From the NCBI GenBank assembly GCA_017165825.1, contig CM029380.1, positions 8,720,764-8,784,763 of the forward strand: a stretch of 64,000 nt of DNA, in the 5' to 3' direction. The position numbers and the translations under genes are program-made. The DNA is from Hepsetus odoe. Lineage: Eukaryota; Chordata; Actinopteri; Characiformes; Hepsetidae. Within the stretch, counting starts at the first letter, position 1. Each line of letters begins with the position of its first letter. Below are positions 22,796 through 35,300 of the stretch, piece by piece. Under the pieces are notes generated by a model. That model did no database searches and was not told the DNA's origin. It worked only from the letters and a program-made list of their open reading frames with translations.

Positions 22796-23897
22796 AAAAA
22801 GTAAGTCATTGGATCAACTTTAAAAAATTGAAATAATTGATTCCACAAAATATTTTGCATTGAATAGATGTAAATATTTAAGTATTTCAAAATCCTAACA
22901 TTGAGTCATTGTAAAATATTTAATGAAATTATTATTTAAATTAGTTTAAGCTGATCTAGTCATTTTTTTCATTGCATCCACACATCTTGACATCATGGTT
23001 TTAATTAGCATTATCTCCCATGTTCGTGCTTTATTGTGTCTCAATGTGCCCGGGGATGGTTATTATAAGTTATAAGGACTTTTGCCAGAACATAATGTCA
23101 ATCACATTTTGTAACACCAATTACAGGTCAAAGCAGCTACATGTATAAATGCTGTCTTTCAGTACATTTTTTAACACACACATGCACAAAAAAAGCCAAC
23201 TTAGTGCATCAGTACCTCTAGAAGGAGGACTAAATTGGATCTGTATGGGATGCAGCTAATTTGGCATACAAAACTGACCTCCAACTTCTCTTGTACAGAC
23301 AAGAAATTTAAGAAGTTAAGGTGCTGTGCAGGCACCAGAGTGTCACAACTACACAATTTTAGCTAAAACTGAAATATTGGAACGAGAAGCTATCTTTAGT
23401 TTCAATTTAAATGTGTTTGTGGTTGTTGTTTCAGTCATCCATGTGAAGCAAGGATATGTGATGATAACATGTTGAGTGAACTGCAATTGTTCTGGGCAAA
23501 AAATGGCAATTTATAACAAAATGAATAAAATCAGATAATCACCCAATCAGCTTTTCCCCTGCCACTGCCACCTTATTCTATTGCAGTGACAATCTACCTC
23601 TTTAGGAAAATTTTCTTGAAATGTTCTAAGAATGTATATAAGTCCTTATTGATATTAGAACAATATTTATGAATGGAATTTAAAATGTTTTAGATATTTT
23701 TCATAGAAAAATATCAATTCTAAAATATTATTTTTACATTCCTTAAAATTATTTACCTTTAATTTATTTTATTAATATCTGGTTTGTTTTCCTCCACATT
23801 CCTCTTGATTTCAGCTAGCTAACGGATTAAAATATGGGTAGCTAGCTAACAGGCTACAGCTGCTCCCTTTATGCTCCCTTAAAGGGGCATTATCAGT

Positions 23898-24000
23898 CCT
23901 AGTGGGTTTCCTTGAGTTTCCCTTGAGCAAAGTACCGTCCCCATCAATGCTCCCCGGGTGCTGGATATAGCTGTGTGCAGGTCAGAAAAATAGTCACTTT
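23898..24000 (+). mobile_element. SINE family 1, partial copy
   Basis: It retains the middle of the family (CCCTTGAGCAAAGTACCGTC, GCTCCCCGGGTGCTG) and a direct jump to the AATAGTCACTTTTAC tail. The tRNA head is missing. Confidence 0.7.
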
Positions 24001-24509
24001 TACTAAATGACCATATTGATCATATAATTATACTTTTTATTGAATGATTCACTGTAAAAAGAAGTAAAAAGTAAAAGAAGTAAAGATTATATCACTTCAA
24101 TGCACCCTTCAACTGCCTGTGTTTTACTTAGATCTGCATCAAACAGCAGTAATCCAGTTGCAAATCTCTCAAGCCACTTTATAAAACTTACAAATACAAG
24201 CTCAATCTGTATTTGGAACAGCAGTCTTCTACTTCACCATATTCAATGTTTATAATTAAACGCATATAATTTACAAAATTGGCAGCATTCAGTATGTTTC
24301 TAAAAAAAATTAAATAAACTGAATGTGAAAATTAAAGTTACTTGGTAGTTCCTCTTGCTGCTATTTTGTGTGAAAATGCATTCTGAAAACCTTGTTTGCC
24401 CACACATGTTACCTCCTGATGCATCCTTAATAAAAACTCCAAATCAAACACTTAAGGTATTGATCTGTACCCGGTTAGATGCAAACTTTGAACATGAATA
24501 TTCACAACT

Positions 24510-24742
24510 GGGCAGTGATGTCCTAGTGGTTAGGGAGTTGGCCCCAGGAAGGTCATGGTTTCGAATCCCAGACCGGTAGCTTTCCCTGATGTACTCTTGA
24601 GCAAGTTACTGTCCTCATCACTGCTTCCCGGGTGCTGCACATAGATGCTCCCTGCTGCACAGTGTGTATGGGTGAGAAAGCAGATGTTAAATTTTGTTGT
24701 ATCTCACTGTGTGTAGTGCCGTCTTTCACAATGCAAAATAGT
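24510..24742 (+). mobile_element. SINE family 1, near-complete copy
   Basis: The head reads GTCCTAGTGGTTAGGGAGTT, followed by a B-box-like GGTTTCGAATCCC, the GAGCAAGTTACTGTC block, and TGCACAGTGTGTATGGGT near the 3' part. Confidence 0.85.
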
Positions 24743-25651
24743 AAAAAAAAATGTTTTTGCCTTTTTAATGTTTCTCTACATAATGCAAATCTTGCACTAT
24801 TTGTCCAGTGCAGAATTTTGCACTGTGTCTGAATTTCTTTGTTAGCCATATTATGCAATATCTGGGGCGAGAACCAATGTTCTCATTTCTGTGTAATGTG
24901 TATATTCTTACAAAAAGCAGTAAAGTGAAGACAGCAGTCACTTGCTAATATGAACAAGCTATTGGAGTTTAGTTGACAAACAGGCCTTAAAAGCTTGGAA
25001 AATGGAAAGCAGGGATGTTGTTAATCAAAGGGCTTGAGTAAACTGATTCAGTTTTGAAACTATGAAATTACTGTTAATACAATTATTTAATTACAAAAAC
25101 AAGATATAAATAATAATCCAAATCAAAAATTATGTATGTCTTAGCAAAATCGAGGCAAGGATGAGCCTGAGAAAAGTGCTATGAAAATATCTTTGCAGCC
25201 TTTCTTTATTATAATTCTTTATTCTTAACATTCATTCTGACCTTTGGTATTGCTTCAGAGAAATTATGGATCAATGATCTATACAAAATGGAGTTAGTTT
25301 AGTCAAATAAGTGGACTTTTCTAAATTTTTCCTGCCATTTGCGAACAATCGCAATAATGTATTATATCGCCAAGCTGTACAGACTCATCAGTCCTGATTA
25401 TTCCCATGCATGAGTACATTTTTCATGTCAGGACCATATCTGAATACACTTTGGTCAGATTCATTAATACTTTTCACTAAAATATTCTCCAATGTTGCAA
25501 GATGTGATCCAACTCTACTTTCTTGCATAAAAAGCACATAACAAATACATAATTAAAATTTTTTCTGATAGAATACTGGAAATATGGTATCCCATCTGTT
25601 ACTACCTGTCACCTTTCTTTGTATATCCTCTCTCAAGATTGTCAGCACTCA

Positions 25652-25751
25652 GCTGAAAGCAGTTTTACAATTGCATTCTGAAAGCAGTTTTACATATGCA
25701 TTCTTAATACAATTAAAGTGAATCCAGTGTATTTACATACAGTAAATACAC
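25652..25751. repeat. 25-bp tandem duplication and 10-bp palindrome
   Basis: CTGAAAGCAGTTTTACA occurs twice about 25 bases apart, each time followed by a near-identical TGCATT. Downstream, 25727-25736 and 25742-25751 are perfect inverted copies (GTGTATTTAC / GTAAATACAC) with a five-base spacer. Each arm contains the forkhead core GTAAATA. Confidence 0.75.
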
Positions 25752-27890
25752 AGTGTTTTACATTTTGTCTTTGGTGTGTTTCAGTATAACAAATGTAACT
25801 AAAAGGGGATCCAATCCATTAAAATACATGTTGATGTAAACAGTCTCCATGAGCAACCAGTTAAATTATGAGCCTTTTCCTCAGGCATAACTAAAACTGT
25901 ACTCTGCAGTACTTTTGTTGACATCTTCCAGAGGGATAAGATTGAATTAACAGAAGATAATGTTTTGTAATGTTTTTTTTTTTAAGATTTATTTCAGATT
26001 TTACTAAGAAACAACCTCAGTAATCATTCGAGGAAACAGTCATCTATTTCTCTATGGCTGACTAGGGTTGCCGACTAAAAGCCATTTTTCAGCATTCTGG
26101 GAAAGGATCAGGAGCTCTGCATGATTCCAGCTGTCTGCCTGTTGCCAGCTCTCTCTCTGATTCTTCTCCCTACAGTACAGCTGGGCTTTTCCATCCTGTT
26201 CTAGTGTTGTCCTAAAACTCACACACTTTGGTAAAGGGGTGGGGGCAGAAGGAATAAACGACAAACCACACAGCCTGTATAGCACAGACCCGGCCTTTCA
26301 GCCTGGACATCGCACTCACTGACCCAAAGCCTTCCTTTGCCTCTCCAGAACCTAAAATCTGTCTTCTTTTCTTGGATACCAAATGCACTGGCAGTGCCTC
26401 TGGGCTTCAGGTGAAATTATTTGTGCTGACCTGGTGTTGGCCTCCGAATAGAATGACAAGGGGTAAAGTCAAATCAGTGCGACAGACAGTGAGAGCTGCA
26501 GAGTGGAAAGAATGCACATCAGGTTTAATGTAAGAAACAAGTGTTGATTTCCAGTGCCACATGCATAAACCTCTACAGACTGATCCTTCGTTCTAGCTTT
26601 CCCAGCCCAGCTCTAGTTTTGTTGCATTCGTAATGACTATGTAGGTCACCTAACTTTCACTGGTTTAGGCCTCAGTTTTCCAAAGGCATCATCTTGGTCC
26701 AAATTAATTTATTAAGAGGTCGTATCGATCCTATTGCGTTATGATTTATTTGAGGCAAACTCATGGTGTACCAGCACTCAGAAGTGATGATGATTGCGGC
26801 ATACAGAATGATTCTTTGGTTTCAGACACTTTGTACTCTTATGGGGTTAGTCATAAGTCTGTGTTTATCCTTTAGAACCATTAATAAATCACTTAATACT
26901 CCAGAGAGATGACAAAAGCCAGGACAATGACTGTTATACTTAAATTGAGACAAAGCATATAAGCAGAAAATGGATGGATGGAACTGTTTACTCTCATATC
27001 TTGTTCCATGTGATTTGATGTCATGAGCAATCATGTACATCATTTAAAAGCATGATTCCCTTTCAGGAGATTTTTGGACCTTAGGTCTATATAAAGGGCA
27101 ATGGACATGCACCTTCAGAACCAATGAAAGGGTGGACAGCATATCCAGCAAAAGGAGGAACATCTTTCTCCAATTGAGAATGGTTAGGACATATAACAGC
27201 CCTTCAAAATAAGCATAAAAACCAAACTGACATTTGTTCAGTCGTATCAAGCCATCCTGGTTTCACTTGGAGACAGCCTTCTGTATAAACTGGGTGAGTG
27301 ATGATGGAGAAAAAAAACAAAGTCTATGGAAACATTTCCTCACCCCAGCTGCATCCCCACAACAACTCACTACAGCTGTCATATTTGTCTGTATTCGGCC
27401 ATCTGCCCTGGATCTTGCATCATATTTGAGGTGTTTAGATTTGGTTTATATAACAGAAGATGATAGATGATAACAGAAATTGATTTCAGTTTCTGTAACA
27501 CAATTTCATTGGTGTAGTGCAAATAAAAACATATATTGGGAGCAACAGTAAAATGTAACTCATCAACATTTATCTTAAGACAAGGATTCAGTTACCGGGT
27601 GGTGAAGGTTATTATTGAGGTCATGTTTGGTCATCACACTGACTCAAAAAATCTGACTTAATGTAGAACATAAACACAGCAATCTGGATTTAATTTTAAA
27701 GTTGCAAAGCATTGGTTGGCTGCACACTAAACATAATGTACACATATTCAAAAATAGCGCACAACAGAGTGGGCGAGCAGACTGTTAATTTGAAGTGTCT
27801 CTTTTTTTAATGCTTTAATCAAAGCAAAGTGGATGATATAGTCTCTTATATCCCACAATAACAGAGCAGTAAATGCTCAAAGACTCCTAA

Positions 27891-27898
27891 TGACGTCA
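27891..27898. promoter_or_regulatory. Perfect CRE palindrome TGACGTCA
   Basis: An exact cAMP-response element lies in intergenic DNA, about 120 bases before a small frame at 28014-28151. Function is unproven; one 8-mer match can arise by chance in 64 kb. Confidence 0.35.
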
Positions 27899-29315
27899 CA
27901 TTTATGAGTGGAGTGTAACCCAATCTGGGAGGAGGCAAGAGTTTACCAACCAGAGAATAAGAAGAGAACAGAGGTAGTTTGAGCCAGGAGACGCAAATAC
28001 CTCGGAAACCATCATGGAATTAGTCTCTATCTTGGTGCTTCTCTGGCGCCAAGCACAGGCAGGGACCAGAGCACATAAACTAAAGCATAAACTAAAGAGT
28101 TTAAAGATGCTTCAGCAGCAACCAGGCCTGATTCTCATTAAATCTTTCTAATCCAGGTTGTAAATAGTTCAACTTTAAAAAAGCCCTCCCTTTTTCCTTT
28201 TCAGTGACACTGCAGCAGTTACTGAATGGCTGGTCCACCAGATGTGTCTGACAAGCGCCTGCAGCAAGGCTAAATAAATAAAAGTTGAATTCTTCCACTT
28301 GGTTTGGTATATGAATCATCTCTCTTTTTTTTTTAACAAATCAGTGCACTAGGAAAATTAATTTGCTTGATTTTAACATATAATGTACACCATTCCTAAA
28401 AATGAATAAGATTCCTACATAATTACTGGCATAAATATAAGTGTTAAATAAGTATTTTTATCATATTGTACACATTTGAAGCAAATGTGCTTCTCCCTTT
28501 TTTCAATATTTAACACCAGCTCAGCACAGTTCAAGACTTTGGTTAGAATGGAGTGGTGAGTTCTCCAGACATTTCCACTGCTTTCACAGGTAGCCATAAC
28601 TGACAGGAGTCTCTACTGTGAAATGGTTTATGACAGGAAACCAGGCTGCTTAAATATAGCCACAGTTTCTCCTTCTGCAACCTGAATTTCAATCAGCACC
28701 CTTTAATGAAAGAAGGCCACGGTTTAGCCCAAATTAAACAAACTAAAATTATGAATATGGATCTGCAAAGACTTCTATCTGGGCTGAAGGAATGGACCTT
28801 GAATGACTCTAAATCTCTCTGGATCTTCTACTCCATTGTTAAATTCATCAGGGTGAAAGTAAGTACTTGACATCATGCACCTGCAGAAGGATGTGATTCT
28901 ACAATATGCTATTACTAGCTGTAATTCATTCAAATGCTGACTTAGGCAAAGGCCCTTTATGTAGTTGCCGCTTAAGATTATAAGACAAGCCTTAATAAAA
29001 CAAAGCTTTTGTATCAGTCCATCTCCAAACAAGCGTGGTTTCAACTGAATCAAATACTGAAACATTTTTGTTATAAACCTGCTGCAGGGTATAAACTCTG
29101 AGCATGGTTGCTGTTTGTAATGTTTATCATTCTAATTAAAATGCTATGATAGGCCAAGTAGCAGCTTGGCTATATTTGCCTGCCTTGTTTAGCCCAGGCC
29201 AGGGCCTGTTCACACCTTTGTTTTCTTTCTCTTTCACCCATGAAATGGAATAGGTGGGTTCCTGGTGAAGTGTCAATTTTGGCGTTGCATTCATCTTCCT
29301 AGGTTTAGCTTTAGA

Positions 29316-29440
29316 TAGCTGCCCCATGCTGCACATGTGTGTGTATATGGGTTAAATGCAGAGGTGAAATTTTGTTGTGTTTCACTGTGTGCTGTGCCAT
29401 GTTTCATAATGACAAGTATGTTCACTTTCACTTCAGTTTC
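29316..29440 (+). mobile_element. SINE family 1, 3' fragment
   Basis: It contains TGCTGCACATGTGTGTGTAT, GGGTTAAATGCAGAGGTGAA and the GTTCACTTTCACTTC tail. The tRNA head is missing. Confidence 0.75.
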
Positions 29441-29762
29441 CTGATATGGTTGCTCCCTGAGCAGATATGCCAATCACATTTTGTGACTTCCCTATTTTGT
29501 GCATGTCAAAGAATGACTTGGAATCTGTTTGTCATCCTGCCACTGCTGTTTGTCCAACAGACATCTGGGCCGAAACAGCCAGTAGATCCCAAACAGAGGA
29601 GGGTTATATGAGGACGCAGCTGTGTTTGATGCTACATGGCAGGAATGTGTGTCCACCCTTTCCCTTATTTACTGTCCAACTAAAGCACAATGCCAAGGTT
29701 TATTTCCACATTTATCCTCCTTATAAATACTCATAGCTGTTAGCATCACTGCAGAAAGCACT

Positions 29763-29967
29763 TTCAAAGGGGGGTGCTGGAGTCAAACCCAGCGCACAGG
29801 ACGGGGGACGCACCCTGGACAGGTCGCCAGTCCATCACAGGGAGGAGCGTGATGTGACGGCACCTTGCTCAAGGGTACCCCAGGCAACCAACTGGGAAGG
29901 GGTTCAAACCCCTGATCCTCAGAGCACGTGGCCAACGCTCTAACCACTAGGCCACCGCTGCCCCCAA
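29763..29967 (-). mobile_element. SINE family 1-like copy, composite
   Basis: Read on the - strand the tRNA-like head (GGCAGCGGTGGCCTAGTGG) and the GAGCAAGGTGCCGTC block are clear. The 3' part instead carries CTGTGATGGACTGGCGACCT, a phrase of another fish SINE/LINE tail, so the copy may be chimeric. Confidence 0.75.
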
Positions 29968-30420
29968 AACAACAAGCCATTTTTCATTATTCTTCAGTTT
30001 TCATAAGTGGACACTTCATAGTGTTTTCAGCTCATGTTGACATTTTGAATTGTTTGATCAAAAATGTTGATCAAACATTTTTACTAATGGAAGGTTTTAT
30101 TATTTTATTAATTGTTACAGTTAAAGTTTTTTTTGTTTGGTCTGCTTGCATACTGCCCACTTTATTAGACAACTAATCTTTTGTTCAAAATTGCAGACCA
30201 AAGGAAATGGTCTGCAATTTTGATGATGCACAGTTTTAAGACTCATTCTTTTGACCTTCATCAGTGGCCAGTTTCTGGCCACAGCATGCTGTTGGCTGGA
30301 TACTCTGCTGTAAAACTCCAGAAACATTGCCTTGGGTGATCAACTCTGTGTAGTGCACACATAATACCATGACCAGTGCTATCAGAGTATTTAAAATATA
30401 AGCATTTTTTTCAACATGGG

Positions 30421-30600
30421 ATGGTGGTGGTCAAGTGGAAGGATACTCATCTATGAACCAAGAGTTTAAAGGTTTGAAACAGTGCCTCCAGCACTATCGT
30501 CATCAGATTTCTTAGTTACCCCAGGGAGATAGTCCCTGTAATCAGCAGACGGACGTCGCTCTGGATAAGAGTGTCTGCTAAACACTGTAAATGTAAATGC
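30421..30600 (+). mobile_element. V-SINE-like copy, family 2
   Basis: A degraded tRNA head is followed by the highly recognisable CGCTCTGGATAAGAGTGTCT and GCTAAACACTGTAAATGTAA tail shared with copies at 44960 and 48632. Tails of this kind occur in fish V-SINE-type elements. Confidence 0.8.
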
Positions 30601-31198
30601 TGAACTACTGCCATTGATGACTTGATAAAACGGTATAACGGTATGTAACTGTGTGTAAGGTACCTGAAAAGTGCAGTTCAGGACAACTCAGTCTCTGCTC
30701 ACATTTTCCAGCCATTTTCAGTTTGAAGTTTTGCAGATAAGTAGAGTTGAAAATGCATGCTCTTGAACACATACACTCACTCACCTGTGGGCTAGCTCAA
30801 GAGGCTAAGGAATGGATGGAAGTGAGAGAAAAATGGCTATTGGGGAAAAGGGAACAGGGTCTTGGCAGACGCAGGACTGTGGTGTGAGCCTCCAGCACAC
30901 CTGATCACATACACAGACCCTAGAGAGGCAAAGCCACACAAAACTAAGCAGTGCTTCTCACGTCACCTGAGGCCACAAACAAGAAAGTACTTTTCCACTC
31001 AGGAGTAGTTTTAAAGGTACAGGTTGTCAAAAAGCAAAAATGACTGTGATGCTTAGGGAATATTTGAGTATTACAGTTACATATATATATATTTTTTTTC
31101 CTGTTCTGTTTGCATTTAGTGAACACTAAATTTAGAGTTGATTCATTCTTAGAGTGATAGTTCAGACAAGAATTACCCCCCCACAAAAAAAATCACTG

Positions 31199-32605
31199 TA
31201 CACTGTGTGCACAGTAACTTGAATGTTAATTTAAGCATATCAGGTGATGTGTGTTTGTGTAATGAGAAATTATGAGAGATATATGCATAATGCATAATTA
31301 TTAGGCAGCTTATTTTCCTCAGGCAAAATGGGCCAAAAAAGATTAAACTCTGAAAAGTAAAAAATTGTAAAAAGTCTTTCAGCAGAATGCAGCACCCATG
31401 AAACTTGAAAGATATTGGGGCGAGATCACAGAACCTTCAGACAGAGACATGGCCAAGGAAGGCTGAAACCCGACCACCACTGAACAAGACACATAAGCTG
31501 ACATGTCAAGACTGGGCCAAGAAATATCTCAAAACAGATTTTTTTTTTTTTTAACGGACTGATGAAATGAGAGGTTTTATGGACTGATGAAATGAGAGTG
31601 ACTCTTGAAGGACCAGATGGATGGGCCCGTGGCTGGATCAGTAACAGGCACAGAGCTCTACTTCAACTCAGATGCCAGCAAGTTGGAGGTGTGGTACTGG
31701 TATGAGCTGGTATTATTAAAGATGAGCTATTTGGACTTAACAGGACAATGGTCCGTTGCATGCATGGAAGTACTCCACTGCATGGCTAGTCCTACAGATG
31801 AAAGAATAATGACATGGCCCCCCTCCTCACCTGATATAAACTCTGTTTAGAATCTGTGGGTCTTCTTAAATGGGAGCTTTACAGGGAAAGAAAACAGTCC
31901 ACCTCTCTGAACAGTGTCTGGGAGTCTGTGGTTGCTGCTGCACAACATTTTGATTGTCAACAGACCAAGAATTTGACAAGACTCCATGAATGGAACGTTT
32001 ATGACTTTTATTGAAAAGAAGGGTGGCCAAATGGGTCACTGATGTTTTTTGTTTTTTTTTAATGTCAGAAATTTTGAGTTGTTTGTATTATTCTTACTTT
32101 ATCAGATGAAAAAACAAGTGAGATGGGAACATTTTCATTTATCATTTAGTTGCATAATTGAAAGTGAAAGTGACTATTCTGGCCATTGCAAGGTCACAGC
32201 ACATCACACAGTGAACTACAACAAAACTGGCCTCTGCATTTAACCCATGCAAACACCGTGCAGCTCTGAAAGCACCCAGGGAGCAGTGACAGTGACAGTA
32301 CCTTGCTCAAGGGTACCTCAGGGCAACCTACTGGTGAGGGAATCGAACCCACAATCTTCCAATGCAGGGCCAACTCCCTAACCACTAGGCCACCACTGCC
32401 CCTAATTATTATGATTATGCAGAATATTAATTATTCTGCACACTGATAGTTAGCCTAATAAGAATGTTCACACTCACATTTCCTTTGTAAAACATTCAGG
32501 CTTCAGGGTAATTGACATTTTGGATTGACTGGTAGCACTGTATTTGTTCCAGATTAAAATGAATCCTCAAAATACTCACTTGCCTAATAATTGTGCACAC
32601 AGTGT
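31199..32605 (+). mobile_element. Tc1/mariner-type DNA transposon, dead, with nested SINE
   Basis: Terminal inverted repeats match over TACACTGTGTGCACA (31199-31213 against 32591-32605). Inside are transposase remnants: the start region near 31328 (ATGGGCC), then 31440-32040 encoding DGPDGWARGWIS-like sequence, with a large internal gap. The codon for the third catalytic acid is a TAG stop in the PDxNPxENLW motif (near 31844). A family 1 SINE at 32158-32404 interrupts the right end. Confidence 0.85.
32158..32404 (-). mobile_element. SINE family 1, near-complete copy nested in a transposon
   Basis: The tail (AAAGTGAAAGTGACTATTCT) is at the left and the tRNA head (CCTAACCACTAGGCCACCAC on +) at the right. 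Transposon sequence continues on both sides, so the SINE inserted after the transposon. Confidence 0.9.
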
Positions 32606-33229
32606 ATATATTCAGAACAATTTAGCCTGCTTCTTTAAGTTTTGTACTGGAAATATTGTGGCTAATAGTTAGGAAGTAATGGAATCGTATACTTCATCAA
32701 ACAACATTAAGTGCAGTTAGACCCACAAATTATGTGAAAAATTCTAATCTAAAATCTAAAATGACTTAATTTAGAGTTTTCTTACAAACTGTGCATTAGA
32801 ACCTAATGCTCCTTTTTGTATATGATATGTATATTATTTGTCATAATATAATCTTTCACAGTTTTACCATATATGCACCTGCCGCTTCTTCTGTAGACAC
32901 TGTCTAAACTCATATTCAGTTGGAATATCATATGCATATTGTGGGATGATTAGGAGATGCTCTGGGTGGTTAAATCTGAACATCTGAAATCTGGACATAA
33001 TGCAAGAGCAATGATGTGGCTTGCAACCCTCCAAGTGTAGCATCATTTCAGAACACCAGGATGAAAGACTAGCATGCAGGATTTTTTGCACATCCAGCCT
33101 AGTTTAACATGTCATCACAGATGTCAGTTTAATTTCTCTCTGAAGGATAGTCCATACTGGCATCATTAGGACACCAAGTAACAGGTCTATGTTTGATCCT
33201 GCTTTCCATTAGGGGCATAGGGGCCCCCA

Positions 33230-33492
33230 TAGGGGTAGCAGTGGCCTAGTGGTTAGGGAGTTGCCCCTGCATCGGAAGATTGTGGGTTTGATTCCCTCAC
33301 TGGTAGGTTGCCCTGAGGTACCCTTGAGCAAGGTACCGTCCCTGTCACTGCTCCCCAGGTGCTTTCAATAGCTGCCCACTGTTGCACGGTGTGTGAATGC
33401 ATGGGTTAAATGCAGAGGTCCAGTTTCATTGTGGTTCACTGTCTGCTGTGCTGTGCTGTGACCTTGCAATGACAAGAGCTGTCACTTTCATC
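33230..33492 (+). mobile_element. SINE family 1, best-preserved copy
   Basis: Full length: a tRNA-like head (GTAGCAGTGGCCTAGTGGTT) with A-box, a GGTTTGATTCCCTCAC B-box, GAGCAAGGTACCGTCCCTGT, GGGTTAAATGCAGAGG, and a CACTTTCATC tail. It is useful as the reference copy for this window. Confidence 0.9.
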
Positions 33493-34879
33493 ATTTTTCA
33501 CAAGACTGGTACACAAGACCACCAGCACCACAGCATCACTCAGTGCTTCTGGAGCCAATTGGAACTTCTCAAGGTTGTCAATAAAGAATTGCTTTGTATT
33601 TTTAGTCTTCTCAGTCTCACGATCAAAAAAAATATGTCATTTTGATTGCCTGATCTGACATGTTCCCCTTTGTGAAAGACAAAAATATTTCATGCTCTTA
33701 ACCTGGCACTAAAGGAATTAAAACCACTGAAAATCTGGCAGGCTTATTGACTTAGAGTTAAACTTTGACTTAAAAAGAATCATACCATTAGTAAGAAGGT
33801 GCCAATGTGGCATGCTAGGAGTGTTACTTCACAGTGTTTATGGTGATAAGCAGCCAATTAACTGCTCAGCTCACCAGTCAAACAGCACGCAATAGTGAGC
33901 ATACTAGGCTGTATCAGAATAGCTGAATGAAGCTTCTTTACCTATCCACTTGCACAGATTTTATCTGACCTACCCATTGCCTTGCTAAACACTGGTAGAG
34001 TTGATTAGCATGTGAGTCTACTTGACTATAGTCAAAACCAAGGAAAATATACAGGAAAGGAAGTTTTATTGAACTATTCAGGTACAGTATTAGTTTTCTA
34101 TTGGCCAAAATCTCTATCATGTGACTTAAAAGGCAGAAGTACTTCAAGAAAATTTAATCAAAAAGCAAACCATAACCTCAACCCTGACCATAACTTTATT
34201 TTTATGATGGGCTGAGACTAGGAGATCCCCAGTATTCAAGTGAGAATAAACCTTGCTTTCACTATTTATTAATTCAGCAAAGCACTTAAGCCCAACATAG
34301 GATCTTCTATCCAGCAAATAAAAACAGTATTAGACCTACTCGTATCTATATCATCTAACTTTGCTAATCAAATCAGATTTCATAAGTTTTAGGTCCAGTC
34401 ATATCAGACCATGGAAGCTAGGGTCTTGCTTTTCACATTTAACAACAGTTTCCTGATATTTTAACAAAGTAAAATGACCATGTCATACATTAAACTATAA
34501 TTGTAATTAGTTTGAGAAAACAGTTTTTTTTTATCATGCTTACTTGTTATCTTGATTATGATAATGAAATGCTTCTAATATTTTATTTCTAATTTTCCAA
34601 CTTTACTTAGCTTCCAACTGACGTGCTTTTCCCCCTAGACAGCTCTCTGGTCTTCATGCTGTTTTCCACGTTTTAACTAGAAATGCAGTCCTAACAGGTA
34701 GAATGCAAAGCTACACCTGCCGCCACCAGTATGTTCCAATACTTTTGCTCACTTGATAAACTGTGTGGCCAGTTAAGTCATTTCACATATGTATATGTAA
34801 ATTCTAGTTAAGATAGCAAAACTCAAACTTTAACTATTTCATTCTTCTGCCAGTTCACAAAAGAGTAAAAGCTGTTGAG

Positions 34880-35300
34880 TAAATATTGTGCAAGTTAAGA
34901 AGTGAACTATAATAAACACAGCAGTCATGTTGTGACATCTGTCAAGGGATGAGATACATTTGGCAATCAGTTCTTAAAGTTGCTGCGTTAAAAGCATCAA
35001 AATGGGCTAACAGAAAGATCTGAACAATTTCAACATGACCAAATTCTGGTGATCAGATGATCAGATGATGGGTAAGAGCATCTCCAAAGGGGCAGGTCTT
35101 GTGGAGTGGTTTGGTATCCAGTGGTTAGTTCCTCCCAAACATTGTCCAAAGAAGAAAAATCTAGTGTCCATGGTGCGAAGTGAAGGCTAATCTATCTGGC
35201 TGGAGCCCACAGAACAAAATGCTAAAAATGGCTGGCTATGATACTATTGGGAGAATGAAAACATTACATTGCAATGGGCTGTGGAACACAACAAAGAGTT
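34880..35300 (+). mobile_element. Decayed Tc1-like transposon fragment
   Basis: Phrases in order match a common fish Tc1-like element: AAGAGCATCTCCAAAGGGGC, AGGTCTTGTGGAGTG, CAGTGGTTAGTTCCTCCCAA, AGCGAAGGCTA-like sequence and GGCTGGCTATGATA. The catalytic core region that should follow is absent. Inverted repeats were not found. Confidence 0.7.

Larger units (their letters stand above)
20861..31198. other. Intergenic DNA between the two 3' ends (part 1)
   Basis: AT-rich, without any convincing gene. It holds the (CA)n at 22753, SINE copies at 23898, 24510, 29316, 29763 and 30421, a forkhead-like palindrome near 25727, and an exact TGACGTCA at 27891. Open frames are short and lack recognisable domains. 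Confidence 0.65.

Noticed and set aside
33230..33320. tRNA-like sequence with A- and B-box features
   Set aside because: It is the head of a SINE, not an independent tRNA gene. The same holds for the other SINE copies.
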